This document shows, in pieces, positions 35,947 to 49,154 of a stretch of DNA of 64,000 bases (its first letter is position 1; the number at the start of each line of letters is the position of its first letter). The notes beneath the pieces are model-generated. The model searched no databases, had not been told where the DNA came from, and saw only the letters and a program-made list of their open reading frames with translations. The position numbers and the translations under genes were made by a program. Source of the stretch: Meconema thalassinum (taxonomy: Eukaryota; Arthropoda; Insecta; Orthoptera; Tettigoniidae); contig OX336392.1 in the NCBI GenBank assembly GCA_946902985.2, positions 18,078,716-18,142,715 on the forward strand. The letters run 5' to 3'.

Positions 35947-38900
35947 TAGACTGGATAATGACTATCACCTTCTCGCTGGGGTGATCATAAAAATATACCT
36001 TGCATAATAATACAAAAATATTTAGTGTCAATCTCAGAATTATATTATGTAATTCAAATAATAGACTGGACGACGAATAAACATGAATGAGCACGTCTTA
36101 AACGATTCCCCCCTAATGCTGTAGCATTCATTAAATATTATGTACAATAAATTTACAAGAATTTATACAGAAATGTGTCTTTGGACACTCAAATGCTTTA
36201 CTCTTATAGCTGATCTGGATCATATCATTCGCATTATTACAAATCGTAGAAAAAATACTTATTAAACAGGGTTATATTTCACCAAGCGATTAAGCTAAGT
36301 AAAAATATTAATGGTCTGCGTTCATGTTTCATGTATAGAATAGGATTGTGCAAGATTGTAGAGGTTTCGATTATCAGCTATCAATCACATAAACAGATTA
36401 TCCAAGCATTGCTCATGATTAGGTGAAGAAAAGCATGCAGGCTTCATCTAGCAAAGATCAACAGCTGGCAATGTCTCAAACAGACATGCAAATACAGAAA
36501 ATCCCACCTAGGTTTACATTACACCAAACACGGGTGTTAGACTACTCGAAGTCAAAAACAGATCGGCACTCACTGGCTCACAAGCTCTTACCGGCTCAAT
36601 CCAAAAATACCCTAATGCTTCAAAAAGCATAAAATCACAAAAATACAGCATAATACCGGATATGCATTCGAATCCAAAAGAACAGGTTACAACAACCCTC
36701 AAAAAACTATCATCAAATCCAATTACTATCACAAAAACCTACAATCGTGCTTAAAATACACACTAACCTAAAGCACGTTGTTCAAAGCTATGGAACTAAA
36801 GTATTTCACTAGCCAAAAAAAATCTTGCCTCACAATAATGTACATCAGGTATACCGCTTATCTCTAATGACTTAAAGTCAAGCTTCCCTGAGAATAATTT
36901 AATCAAATTTCATGATGGTGTTCAAAAAAACTGTACTAATATCACTCACACACAATTGCACTAAATGCAATTATTTACGTTATGTTTATAGAATATACAT
37001 GTCTCGGCATGACATCTACTGTTAAACTGCTCTCAAATTAATGCCTAATAGAAGGTTAATCTGATCCTTCCCTAAATCAGGATAGCCTCCAACTTCAGTG
37101 GATTTAGAAATATCAATGGATAAGACCTACACCATGAAAGCAAGTTAACTTCACCGGTTAATCCAATGACAATCATTAGGCAAATCCATTAATAAATCCT
37201 CACGCACAAAAGCTAAGTGCTCTCCATGAAAATAATCCAAAAGATGGATTAAAACTATCAAGGCAAAGAACATCAAGAAAAACTTTCCAAGTTTCAAATC
37301 GCTGCGAGGAAAAACAAAGTTCCTAACTCAAACGCAGTACATGGAAACATGTTCTAGCCACAAGAAGAACAGTGTCCCAAACACTGTTAAACAGAAACGC
37401 GATTAAATCTATACTTAAACAAACATCTGGAGCTCTTCTCATAATCCTCCTTCTCGGCAATAAAAATACGCACATCTAATTAATTGACACTAATGAATTT
37501 ACTAATTAAATATCAAAACTATCAATACACAAGGGATGAATTCATTAAGTGAACAATAATCCCGGATAAGCAGCAAGTCAGTTTCGACAGAAACATCGAA
37601 CCTAAACTTGTGCATGTCCATTTAATCCACAAAAGCAAAAATTATGATAATGGCTAACAAATGCCCTCACTAAGCTACGATAAATGAGATGCTGGTCCAG
37701 TACCTTTCGTTGCCTCTTGTAGCGTCGTAAAAGGATATAAGTATCTGATTAACCTCCACGCTACCATCAGATAATTCATACTTCCACCTTGGATCTGGGA
37801 CTCGAACCCGGGAACGCACCGCACACGAACAATGGCGGGGTGGCACTCCGTTCCCTCGTCGTTCAGGCCAGGAATGTCCTTACACGCCCGTGAAAACGCA
37901 CTATCCCGCATGTCGTAGCTTGCAATAACATCAGCTAACAACCACTGGAGTACTTAGAAAATATGCTCCTTTCCTTACAGGAAAGTGCAGTTTGTGGATT
38001 GTATGCATCCCGCTTATGCATTTCACGCGTAGTGAACCCGCTGAGCTAAGGTTCATGTGATATTTTTCATGACAACACATTTATGATGGGATGTACTACC
38101 TTTGAACACACCCAGAAAGCAACTAGAAGCTGAGAGCGTATACAATTCTCTTTGGAGTAGCGAAGGATCGCACTTTTGACTTTGGTGAAGTCTGCTAATT
38201 ATTTATCTGAGGTGTTATTAATCAACTGTAACTTTCTACGAGACTCAGAATATTCCATTTCGTCATTCAGTATTATTGAAACATTTAGGAGAATGTTTTT
38301 TTTTTCACTTTAAGGTATGGTAATATCATTGCAGATATGCAAAAAGGAATGTAAATAGTCGCTAAACGACTTAGTTTGACAACTTGATTCCACGGGGAAC
38401 GCAGTTCCGTGCACTACGTCTTGAGGATCCGCCCGGTTGAGGCGTGTTGTAATACCCGTCGTGTAAGACGTGGGAATAGTCCGCTTTCTAGCGAAGAATT
38501 TTATCAAGTGTCATCGAGCACCATCTTATTGTGCATCACGATTATCAAAGTGTAGTGATCAGCACTAATAGTATTGTGAATTTATTTGAAACGCATTGTG
38601 AATTTTCTACGATTTTGTAGCACCGCATTTTGTACCCACGTGATTTGTGGAGGGCTAAAGGCTGGTGTCAAATATACAAGTAATTGTGATAACGTTGCAT
38701 TAAACGAGTGTTATATTAAATACGCTTCGTGTATAAATTGCTACAGTGGATTTATCCGCAAGAATTCGACGCCAATTTCACGGATGCCAAGTGATTACAA
38801 AAATAGAATCTGTGCACGTGTGAACCAGCAGATCAGTGCATGGCCATTTATTTATGATATCTGCAAAGTGTAGAGGCTGTGTTGCTAGATATATGTGTAA

Positions 38901-41900
38901 CTCCTGTGATAGCTACAAAGCACACCACAATTTCAGGTGATAAAGAAATACATAATGTCTAATATTACCGACCACGTGTTCGACATTTATAACACCATGT
39001 TCGAGTCGAAAATGATGGGCTAGATACCGTCATGGTATGAGGGAGACATCTCGGATGGAACGAGCATGATTTGTAACTTCAAGAACGTCGAACGAGAAGG
39101 AAGGAGTCGAGGATGCCCTTTCTAGGCATGTCCAACCCATTCACGATGTCAACTACGGGGACAGACCGAACCTTGGTCTTTGGGAGAGCCAAGATGGAAG
39201 TTCTGATATGGACAAAACCAATCCTGAAAGCCAGAGGTGCTTTTGTTCAACCCTTGTCATTGGAAAGAGCTAAGTGTGGGCTCCGTCATATCGTGAGTTT
39301 GTACAACCCTTCATTGTTCTAGTCATTGGTGGTATATTTAGATTAGTGTAGATTGTAAATCAGCCGAACTTCGTGACAGCCATTTTATAGGCAGGGAATG
39401 TAATTAGTATAATTAGATGTTATTCATTTACAGTGATTGTGAGCCACCCTTGGGTTCGATATTTTGTTTAACCCTGGTGCAACCTGATGGACGTCGTAGG
39501 ACGCCAATTCCTGTCTATTGCTAAACGTGACCGTAGCCATTTCAGGGCTACTTTGTTTAACCCCATCTAGGGTGATTTTCGAGTCTTAGCAGAGTCCTGT
39601 CATGGCAAATTGATGCCATGGTCATAATTCTTTAACTGCACTTATAGCAGCCACTCAACGTTACGCCCCTGACCTGCTTAGAGAAGTCGTATCACTTAGG
39701 TAATCGACTGTAATTACCGGTTTTGTAACTGCGTTTATATTTCATTCAGGATGTGCTCAGAAGCCATCCAGGTCGAGTGTAGACCTTGCAAGTAAAAGGG
39801 ATGTTCGTTGTAACCTAGCATCGAACCCAGTTCCCAACGTATCATTAAGCAAATCCAGCAGAGTGGGGTTTGCGCCATAATATTATTTTGTTTGTGTCAA
39901 GTGTAATGACACGTGATTTATTTGAATGTTTGATACAAGAAACAAATGAAGTGTTTTATCTTTGAGAGCAAAGAGCTCCAGCAATGATAGACATTGCTAT
40001 CTTTTAAACGTCTTTGCTATGAAAGACAGATTTATATATTTATATTCAGCTTTATAGCGTGCTCTTAATGCACACATTCTTTGATGTTTATAACCCATGG
40101 TAAAGGTATTATTATGAGGCCAGTTTTATAGTTATTTTCTTGCCAAAACTGCCGGCCCAGTCAACGTGTTGTGTCAAATAGTACAGGGAGCCTGTAACTC
40201 GCTGTGACACAAAGACAGGTGTGTGAATATTTCCCAGCGCACGATTGGGAGCGCTTGCTTCCAAGTGAGACAGACTTATTTTTAACACAGGACGCAATGC
40301 TTGCAGCATTTTCTTTTTCATTGCATTGATTGCTCATGGAATCCAGTGTCCATTTCTGTGTCTGAACACATGTTCTGTAGATTGTTATTTGTTAGTTAAA
40401 CGCCTTTTGCGTGTACCGTTGTTTCGACGAGTACAGTTATGTCAGGATTCTTATATTATGTTGGAGGCTAGTGACCCCCGTGAAGAGGCTTCTCATGTAA
40501 GAAGGTATTTTGTGTACCATGTCCGGGACAGTTCCCGTAGACCAAATATTTAGGGAGGGTAACTGATGTGTTTCCAGGCCTGTCCCAAAGTTATTGAACG
40601 CGAGCTGCGCGCCGCTGGTAACTCGTGTTATTGTGTGTCCGAGATGTTATTACTCGTTGATCGTATCCCGACTTTTGAGTCGAGGCTCTTCGGCAGGGAT
40701 GATCTCGCAGAGACGCTCCATGCCAGGCTAGTCAGCTGTTATTCGCCATAAACCAACTATAATTTAAACCGACATCTTAATAATAAAACGCATAATTTTG
40801 ATAAACAAAATATAAATAACAAATCTTTTCTATTTAACCTTGTTCATTTGCATTTGGAACCTGCTGACATAGCCGTGCCAATGAAAGTATTTCCTGGAGG
40901 AAATGACCTTAGGACAGCTGACACTTTTTGTAACGACAGAGGCTTGCTTGAACCTATAGTTCGTAGCTGGTGGAGCTCAGGCCATACGATGTTAGACGTA
41001 GTTTCCACTACGTAGTCGTCACCGTAATTACACACGTTAAATGACTATGGCTTACGAACAGTAAACCAAGGTGTAGGTAGGCTTTGAATAAAACTGTGGT
41101 CTTGTATTTATTGATTTATTGATGTGAAAGTGTATAAATCCTCCATGTCACCTTTTGTGTGCTGATTAGCACCTAGTTTGTAAGAATGCCTTAGATGTTT
41201 TTTTATGGCTTGTCACATAGCTTTGATTGTAATTGTTTGATATTACGGACGTCACCGCCGTAAATTTTGTAAATAATTGGTAGGACTTAGCTAGATGAAT
41301 TAATATTAAATGTAAATGAGGAAATGGTATCATCCTAACTTAGATTTGTTTTGCTGCCCTGTTAAATGTAAATTCCGATATTAGCTTGATCTTGTAACTT
41401 GATCTAGGGTTTTTCGCCGTACCATTTTCCTAGTGTTTCTGTTGTTGCTTTAATAATTGTGAGATAGATCTTTCGCGAGGGTTTACAGTAACTTCTCGGG
41501 TAGGGACCTGCTCTTTATTTTTGATTATTTATTAGCTTGCGGATTAGCCGATAGAAACCCTCCGAACTAGGATAGGGGTTTGTCGATTTTAAAATAAATC
41601 TTTACGATGTTTTACATAAGTCTGGATGTTTCTTTTCTCAGTCTAGCTTTTAAGGTGAACCTTTCCTTAGGCAGTCTATGACCTTTAGTCACCATGTACC
41701 ACAATCCCCGTGGATGATGGATTCTCGTGCCGCTTTGGCCTGTTTGGAAGTTCACCTGATCCTCTTGGCATTTAGGTCCGGCGGATGAGATGTTAGGGAA
41801 GTCATTTCGGTTGTTGGCTGTCCTGGCAGCTCCTCTGACGGGCTCAGTAGTTACCCCATATCATTCTAACCTGCCATTCTGGGAATTATAACAATAAAGT

Positions 41901-42904
41901 CAATCTTCCCCGTGGACATCTCGAATAATAATATGCCTTTAATAATACGCATAATGCAATGTATATCAAGTCTTGATGTTGGCATGTACTGTACTCGAGA
42001 ATGCACGTTACTGAAACACGTGGCAGATTCCACACGAGGATCTCATAATGGCTGCTTTTATCATGGACACCGCTGGACATGGAAATAAATCAGTCCGCGT
42101 TCCAATTATAAACTGGTCTTTCTTTCCCAATTCGACACTCTGCACATGGATTGAACTACAAGTCTCAACTCGATTGCGATATGGTAACTGCGTTATATAA
42201 TCGCACACGGTACGCGGTTACTTGTTAAAACATAATACTGTGTCCGGTGAAAACACACTTTGAAACGCGATCGAGCCTAGCCGATTATAATGCTGGCCGA
42301 CTCATCACGCTGGAGTTTCAAATGGCCTGGCGCTCGCGAATCGCTCACCAGCCGAGTTCCGTAAAAACATGTGACAACTGTAAGTCGAGTGAGTCTCTTC
42401 CGATGGCTGCAACTCGCTGAGGGAGATATCCTGTATAGATATCGATATGTCAATATATCGTTTGTAGCTTTGATCAAATTGATGTAATTCCTGCGTTTCA
42501 CTTGTTAGGTTCTATTTCTCATATATAATAGCTTTCTGCTATGGTAATACACATTCTACAGTCTTCATAATGTCTTTAATAACTCTAATTTGCTTCATAT
42601 CAGTAAAGATAATCCTCTAGTTGTGGTCGATGCACGACATTAAGTCATCTATGGATTTATTGATTGGCTGGGCTTCGGGTCGTTCATTCGGAAATGCTCG
42701 TGGCTTCCGACCTGTAACCGAATGACACTTCTTACAATTTCTCCGCCGCAAAGCATGACTTGTCTCGTGAGTTCAACTGCGTCACGCCTCCTGACGTAAC
42801 TATTTACAGTATCTGGACAAAAAAAACTTACGAAAAAAACGGTACAGTACGGGCGCTCTCTCGACCCCAAGCTCACAAAGTGAGTCGACATGTGTTCGTC
42901 TGAC
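35947..42904. other. Seven kilobases without a supportable gene
   Basis: The sequence is AT-rich and most open frames are below 100 codons. None shows a recognisable domain. An isolated box B (cccgggttcgagtccc, minus strand, near 37800-37815) has no convincing box A. A 95-codon frame at 38586-38873 is Cys-containing but otherwise anonymous. I see no LTR pair, satellite or RNA gene. Confidence 0.45.
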
Positions 42905-43215
42905 ACTCCACTTTGAGTGAAAGACCCTGTAGTAGACAAGTTCACTGCTAGGTGTCGTTGACGGTAGCATTTGGTAGCAAAATTAGGAACTACTGGGAAA
43001 TTGATCGTCTACAGTTCTAACCTGAATGACAGGTAACACACACTAATACAACCATCACAATTAACACCGGTTATCAGACAGATTCTACACACACCCAAAG
43101 TGCACGGGGCTCCATTTTCTTATAATTCCGAAATCATTTTGCTCACCCATTGGCGTAATGGGGGGTCATATTAAAAATGCATTCTGACAAACGTTGTCGG
43201 TAATTAATTATTGAA
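42905..43215 (-). repeat. Dispersed repeat Q, copy 1
   Basis: gtagcaaaattaggaactac and the outer caaagtgcacggggct are the reverse complement of parts of 55005-55170. Next to it, ttataattccgaaatcattt, the following ttggcgtaatgg stretch and gacaaacgtt match 55435-55520 in the same orientation. So two repeat modules are arranged differently in the two places. Confidence 0.6.
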
Positions 43216-46200
43216 GATTTGTTTCTGTTATTCACAACTTGCTTCCTCTTACTAGTGCAAGACTTCTTTTGATAAACGAGCCAGGCTTGCCGTCAGCTGC
43301 ACGTCCAGAGCAATGAACGCTAGTACCACCTAGCGGCGGAAACGGTCAACTACCGGAGTTCCACCACGTATTACTCTATTCGCCCTGCTCTTGCCTTCAG
43401 CCTTGGCGAGGCTCGCGACAGCTGGTGACAGTAGATTCTGCCACTGCCATCCTAATGTACAGGCCGTAATGTGCCCGTTTAGACCGGAGTCCGCACGACC
43501 ACATATGCATTTTACCAATAATCAGTCAGCACGAGAGTCAAAATATCCCGGGGCGCCAGATGGGTTAAAGCTAATCGCAAAAACGACATCAGATGAAAAA
43601 AATGCTTTACTGATTTTTGGCTCAATGCAACAATAAGGATAGAAGGAGATTCAATTGGGTATAACACATCCTGTAAAATTATCTCATTTTATTTTGAATT
43701 TAAAATTGACTGCAAAAATGCTCAAAGCAGCATCACTCACGTGTGGCGACCCACACTCCTATTTACACAATACACAGAAATTTTCCAAACACATTTGACA
43801 TTTTTTTTTTTTTTTGGAAACACAAGTCTGATTGCTAGTCCTGTAGACTGTGTTCCAAAATTATTTATAATTAATGATTAAATCCAGTTCAAATTTAATT
43901 GTCTCTACTGGAAATATCGTAGTTCACTGTTTGAATTTTTACATAATATTAACACTCGTAGAATAAATGTTCATAGAATTTTAACTTTCACTTATTTTTC
44001 CAGTTTCAAAAATACATATTGTCGAAAAATATTATTATTTCTGAATCAACACAAATTATTTACACATATTAATAACATCTGAAAAGTATTTGACCTTGAG
44101 CATAGCATCGAAGAACTGTGCGAAGCACAACAAAATTAATTGTTCTTCTGACATTAAACATTCGAGAAGTGACTCGATTATGAACTTCCAAGTTCCTAAC
44201 AAAATATATGATTTCTGAATCATCAACTTGATCAATAAATTGTTGAACCATTCAACTATTCAATTTTCCACTTGGAATCATTATTATAAAAAATATTTAT
44301 ATTCATGGCCATTTTTAGCAACTTTCACAACTTGCAATTCTTCGACAGAATGCGGAAATAAGAATTTTAGTTTCATAATGAATTCATTTAGTTCATGGCA
44401 CTAGGATTGAAAACATCCTTCAAATTATTCGTGGTTAAAGAATTATTTTTAATTGGCAGTGGCCCATTCGATTATTTGTGTAAGAACACAATATTACAAC
44501 AACAACGGCAAAGGTCTTCCTCTGAAGAAGAATAAACTACTATCATGACAAATCCGGGTTCTAGCAAAATCAAAGTCTAAATGGAATTCGTAAACAAGGT
44601 TGAAATAAGAACTGATGGTTTTAAGAAATAACCTTCGGGTTATTCATACGACGAAATGTGTAGTTCCAATACTCCTATAAACCTGAGCCATCAAACCTGC
44701 TATTTGATTGATGCTCGAAAAAATCTCCTCATTCCTGCGACTTAAACATGCGCACCTGGGAATGGCATTTCAACTACTCCACACACATAAATTTTCTTCC
44801 CAAAATTTATACAATAAATCAAGCCTCCGCTTGTTATCAACACTGGAAGATTAATAAACTTACAAGTTTATTTTATTTTACCATTCAGTTCAACCCGTGA
44901 CTTTACCATACTTATGAAAATCTTTATTTCACTTTCGAGTGTATTTACGTCATGATTTTATATAAATACAAAAATATCCTATTTGATACAAATATCATTT
45001 GCTTCCCGTTTCATGCCTCTCCGTGTTATCTGAAAAATATACTTTGCTCATTGCAAATATCAACTGTTCAACCAGAACTGAAATGTTGGTTGAATACGGG
45101 CTTGCGCTAACCACTCTCCTTCGGAAAATCTCCTGTTCCAAACTAGAAATGATTAAACTACTTCATAGGCTCTCTCTCAATACATATGATTATTAGAAAA
45201 TATAATATCCAAGAATTATTTAGAAAAATTATAAAAATTATTATTATTATTATTAGTGGATTATTATTATTATTATTATTAGTTATATTATTTTAAATAT
45301 GTTTAATTATCATCTCATTATGTGAGAATCCACATGTTCGAACCTTCGAATATGGAAAAAATATCCATTCCTCAACAAAAATAATGTAACTCAACCATTA
45401 CATCGACGGTTTTCCGTGATATCCCTAAAATATGAAATATTCAAATAAATGCTCGAAATGCTCGGTCATCGATCCTAAACTGTTCTGAGTGCTGAAAATA
45501 CTCAGAATAACTCTAACAAGTCTTGCGTAAATCATTGCAAGATTTAAATACGAAGAAAAATAAATGTGTTGGTCATCTGCAGAAAAATAGTTTGCTCCAA
45601 TTAGCTAGGCATAATATAATTCAAATGTGGCTTACATTTCTTGATGGTCTTGAAGCGTAGTGAACCTGGTCTGTACCAGATTTATCCATAAACATGCCCT
45701 GTCGGACAAGCATGTATAATCCTTGTATCGGCCGCCATTATATACCCACAATCCGTCTAGTCAGACATAGTGGTAGTATCTCTTGACGTTTGAATTAACT
45801 GTTGTTCCATTTTAATATGGGCTTCTATCAAAGCCATAACAGTTTGTTTAAATGGGGTCAGATCTAAGTGATCTATTCTTAGATATGTCAGTTGTAACAT
45901 AACTCACGGTAATCTTATCAATACAAGAAGACACTGACAGTCTAACCAATCAACGGCTGTTCTGAAGATCGTTCCCTGGGCATGGCTTCACACCATCTAC
46001 CATGCGCTAAGCAACCTGTAGTTTCCCTTGCGTAGACTAATGAACACCACCGTGATAGACTGGTCTTCAATGTACTGATAGATCGGAGTGGTTATCAAGT
46101 TACAAATATGAAAACTGACTGAAATGGATTTAAATATCCAAGTATTAGGTTATTACTGGACTGTGACAAAGTACTAATTCTAGACAAAGTCTAGCATATG

Positions 46201-48700
46201 TCCATGTAGAAATAAAAATATTTCTACCAGTGTCTGTAGAAAATAATCAATCACCTAGTGATTCTCCTCGCCGGAAACTTACTAAGTTCCACTCGTAGCG
46301 CAGCACTTTTGTGACTATCACAACTTTGAAAATAACTTCTGCGTAGATCCGGCAACCATGTGCCTTGGCTCAGCGTAGTGGCACCTTGCTTGGCAAGTGC
46401 TTGTGTTGAAGTGAGCTAACCATGCCTGCGCCAGCCGGCTTTTATTCAAAACAGCCAGGGTCACGCGTCATCACGCTGAAATCTGGAAATCCTCATATCT
46501 CTGGTATCCCTGGTCCGATTTACTTGATACTAATTGCATTCTCTTTCATTTGGCCGTGCCAGTAATCTGATTCCAGTCTCAAGTCTCTACTCCATGGTTA
46601 ACTATTTAATCAATAAATAGCCTCGACCTCTGCTATTACTCGCTACGTCACTTGACATGCTAGTATCGGTATATTCTTTCCAATTCCTTCTCGAAGCAAT
46701 GTAGCGCGATATTCAAATATCTCAACTTTCAAAAGCGGCTGTAGCCTTTCCCTTGATATCTAGGTGTCTGAATCTTGGAATACCCATTCCTAGAGTTGGG
46801 CACAGTAAGGCTCCTACTGTGACGTCACGCCTAGGGTCGTTATAGTCGCAGCAGCAAGTCACACGCAGTCTCTTCAAACCAAATATAAATTACGCTCCCG
46901 CTTCAAGACGTAGAAAAATAGCAATGCTATTTATGGCTGATTGGTACTTCCATCCGTTACCACTACATACGCCTAATTATCGCTCCGCTTGTTCGAATCC
47001 GGCCGATGAACAAAATGGTACATTGCCGGTACATTTACTAGGACGTTGAAACACACCAACAGGGCTAAATTGCAGTATTTTGACGTCGAGAATAAGATCT
47101 ATTCTTGGCCATTTTCTCGTTGTTCACCGCTTTGAAAAGGTTTATGGTAGATGCCTGAGAAAACCCCACATCACTCTTGGCTATTCAACAGATCACGTCC
47201 TAAACTGCTCGTCGATGACAAAGCACAATGTAACCTATCTCTAACTGTATTCAATGCACAGGCCACCCTCAAGGTGACTTAAACAGGGCCTATCCTAACA
47301 GCACTTATTTTCTATGACTCAATCTAACTTGTTTCTTGCAACAGGAATTTACAATGGGTAATCAGGTATCAATAACCTACAATACATACACCAGGTGCTA
47401 ACAATCCCATTAATGTACATACAGTACCTACACAAATGCTGCCACGAAAACATTACCATATTCACTTGAGCTTGATCGAGAGACCATTCTCACAAATAAT
47501 GTAACTTGGACTGACTTCAGTAGATACTGAATACTGGATATCGCTTCTCTGATTTACATACGGTAAGTAACTTAACCTCAGCATTATCATATTAGAAATG
47601 TTTCCAGTCCTAGCATAGGCTGAAGTTTGGGAACTTCTTACAATAATTGAAACCATATTCACTAACAACCTACCATCAAGGCGATTAGCTCTTCTCTCCC
47701 GAAGAATGGTATCTTACTTTCAGGGAAATGTTAACACACACTCTTGGATTCCCCGTAATGTAGCCTACCTACCAATAATTTCTAGGAATGTTGTGTATGC
47801 ATTGCTTTCTTAAATTGTCGTGGTGGGGAAGGAGAAGCAATCCACGTTACCATTTCTTTCATAATACCGGTAGTTGCTATAAACAAACTTTTGACATACC
47901 TGCGACCTGGGAAGGAGGTTTCTTGAACTAACAACATTTTATTACCATCCAAAAAACCTTGTATGAGTCGAAATAATAAGTGATAAAGAGGTCCTAACTA
48001 AAACATAACCTTCTGTGTGATGACAGACATGCAACGCATAATTTGCGTAGATACAATAACCTACCTACAAAATGAACATTTGTTTCAGAAAATAAATAAT
48101 CCTCATTCTAGATGACGTAAGTAGAAGCGTTCTCAAGTATCACTTTTCACGCGGATACTCATTCATAAAAGATATAAACAACACAGCACAAAGCAAAATG
48201 GTCGCCATCTCTACCCCCTACCTATCAGCTGATCACTCGTTAGAGTCGCTGCATGATGGCCTGTACATTACGATGGCAGTGATTCTGCTCGCCATTCAAA
48301 GCATGTTTGCTGAAAAAATAAATACCAATACTGAATAAATAAGAGTTATTTGCAAAAAAAAAAAAAAGAAAAGCAACAGAAGGATTCAATGGTTTAAAAT
48401 CGTCCGGCTAGAACATTTTAAAAAAAGCTGTTCTAAATGATTGAAAGACTTGGCATTTTAAATAGGTTTCAAAGCATAGGTTTTGTTATAGTAACCACAT
48501 TGCCCATGGTACTGCCGCTTGTCTATGAGCTCTCGGCTTTTGGCTGCGCCAGAAACTTAGGATCCTACGCGAAGTACAAAATAAGGTGAATTCAGCCTTG
48601 TGAGGACAATAGAGGAGCTGCTTGGTAAGAGAATGGCCTAAATCCAAGGTAACGTAGCTGAAGGTGTCGTCACGCTGCGCTGGTCACAATACGCAATCGT
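43216..48700. other. No supportable gene
   Basis: This is AT-rich sequence with a (TTA)n microsatellite near 45237-45290 and poly-A or poly-T runs near 43800 and 48355. The open frames are short and lack recognisable domains. Confidence 0.45.
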
Positions 48701-48709
48701 AAGGTAAGG

Positions 48710-49147
48710 ATTAGTTAATATCGTAACCACGGTAATGTGTACAGTAACCATGGGTTTGTCACAATGTGGTTTGTAACCATGATTATATTGCAATGTGTAT
48801 CGTAACTACGGTTATATAATAATGTGTATCGTAACTACGGTTATATAATAATGTGTATCGTAACTATGGTTATATTATATTGCGTATCGTTATTATAGAT
48901 TACTCAACCATGGGTATATTACAATGTCCACCGTAGCCATGTTTTCGTTACGATGTTTATCGTAACTAAGGTTATATTATAATGTTTATCGTAACTACGG
49001 TTATATTATAATGTGCATTGTGATTGTTGATTTCTTAACCATGATTTTATTATAATGTCTACCGTAACCACGGTTCCTCCTTTTTACAATGTGCATAGTA
49101 ACTACGGTTATACAATAATGTGTATCGTAACTATGGCTATTACCGTA
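48710..49147 (+). repeat. Minisatellite, ~29-bp unit, left part
   Basis: The unit tatcgtaactacggttatat plus aataatgtg repeats with moderate divergence. The cleanest tandem copies are at about 48803-48890. Other units carry accatggtt/accatgatt variants. The array resumes at 52748 after the LINE. Confidence 0.85.
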
Positions 49148-49154
49148 TTGCAAT

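Noticed and set aside
37798..37816. tRNA gene on the minus strand
   Set aside because: Only a box B (ggttcgagtcc) is present; no box A or cloverleaf could be traced.
38586..38873. 95-codon Cys-containing frame
   Set aside because: No family resemblance, no splice context, and length within chance for this AT-rich stretch.
39070..39275. Open frame containing VEDALSRHVQP, reminiscent of a retrotransposon RNase H/RT connection
   Set aside because: Only a four-residue resemblance; the rest of the frame and the surroundings show no pol motifs.
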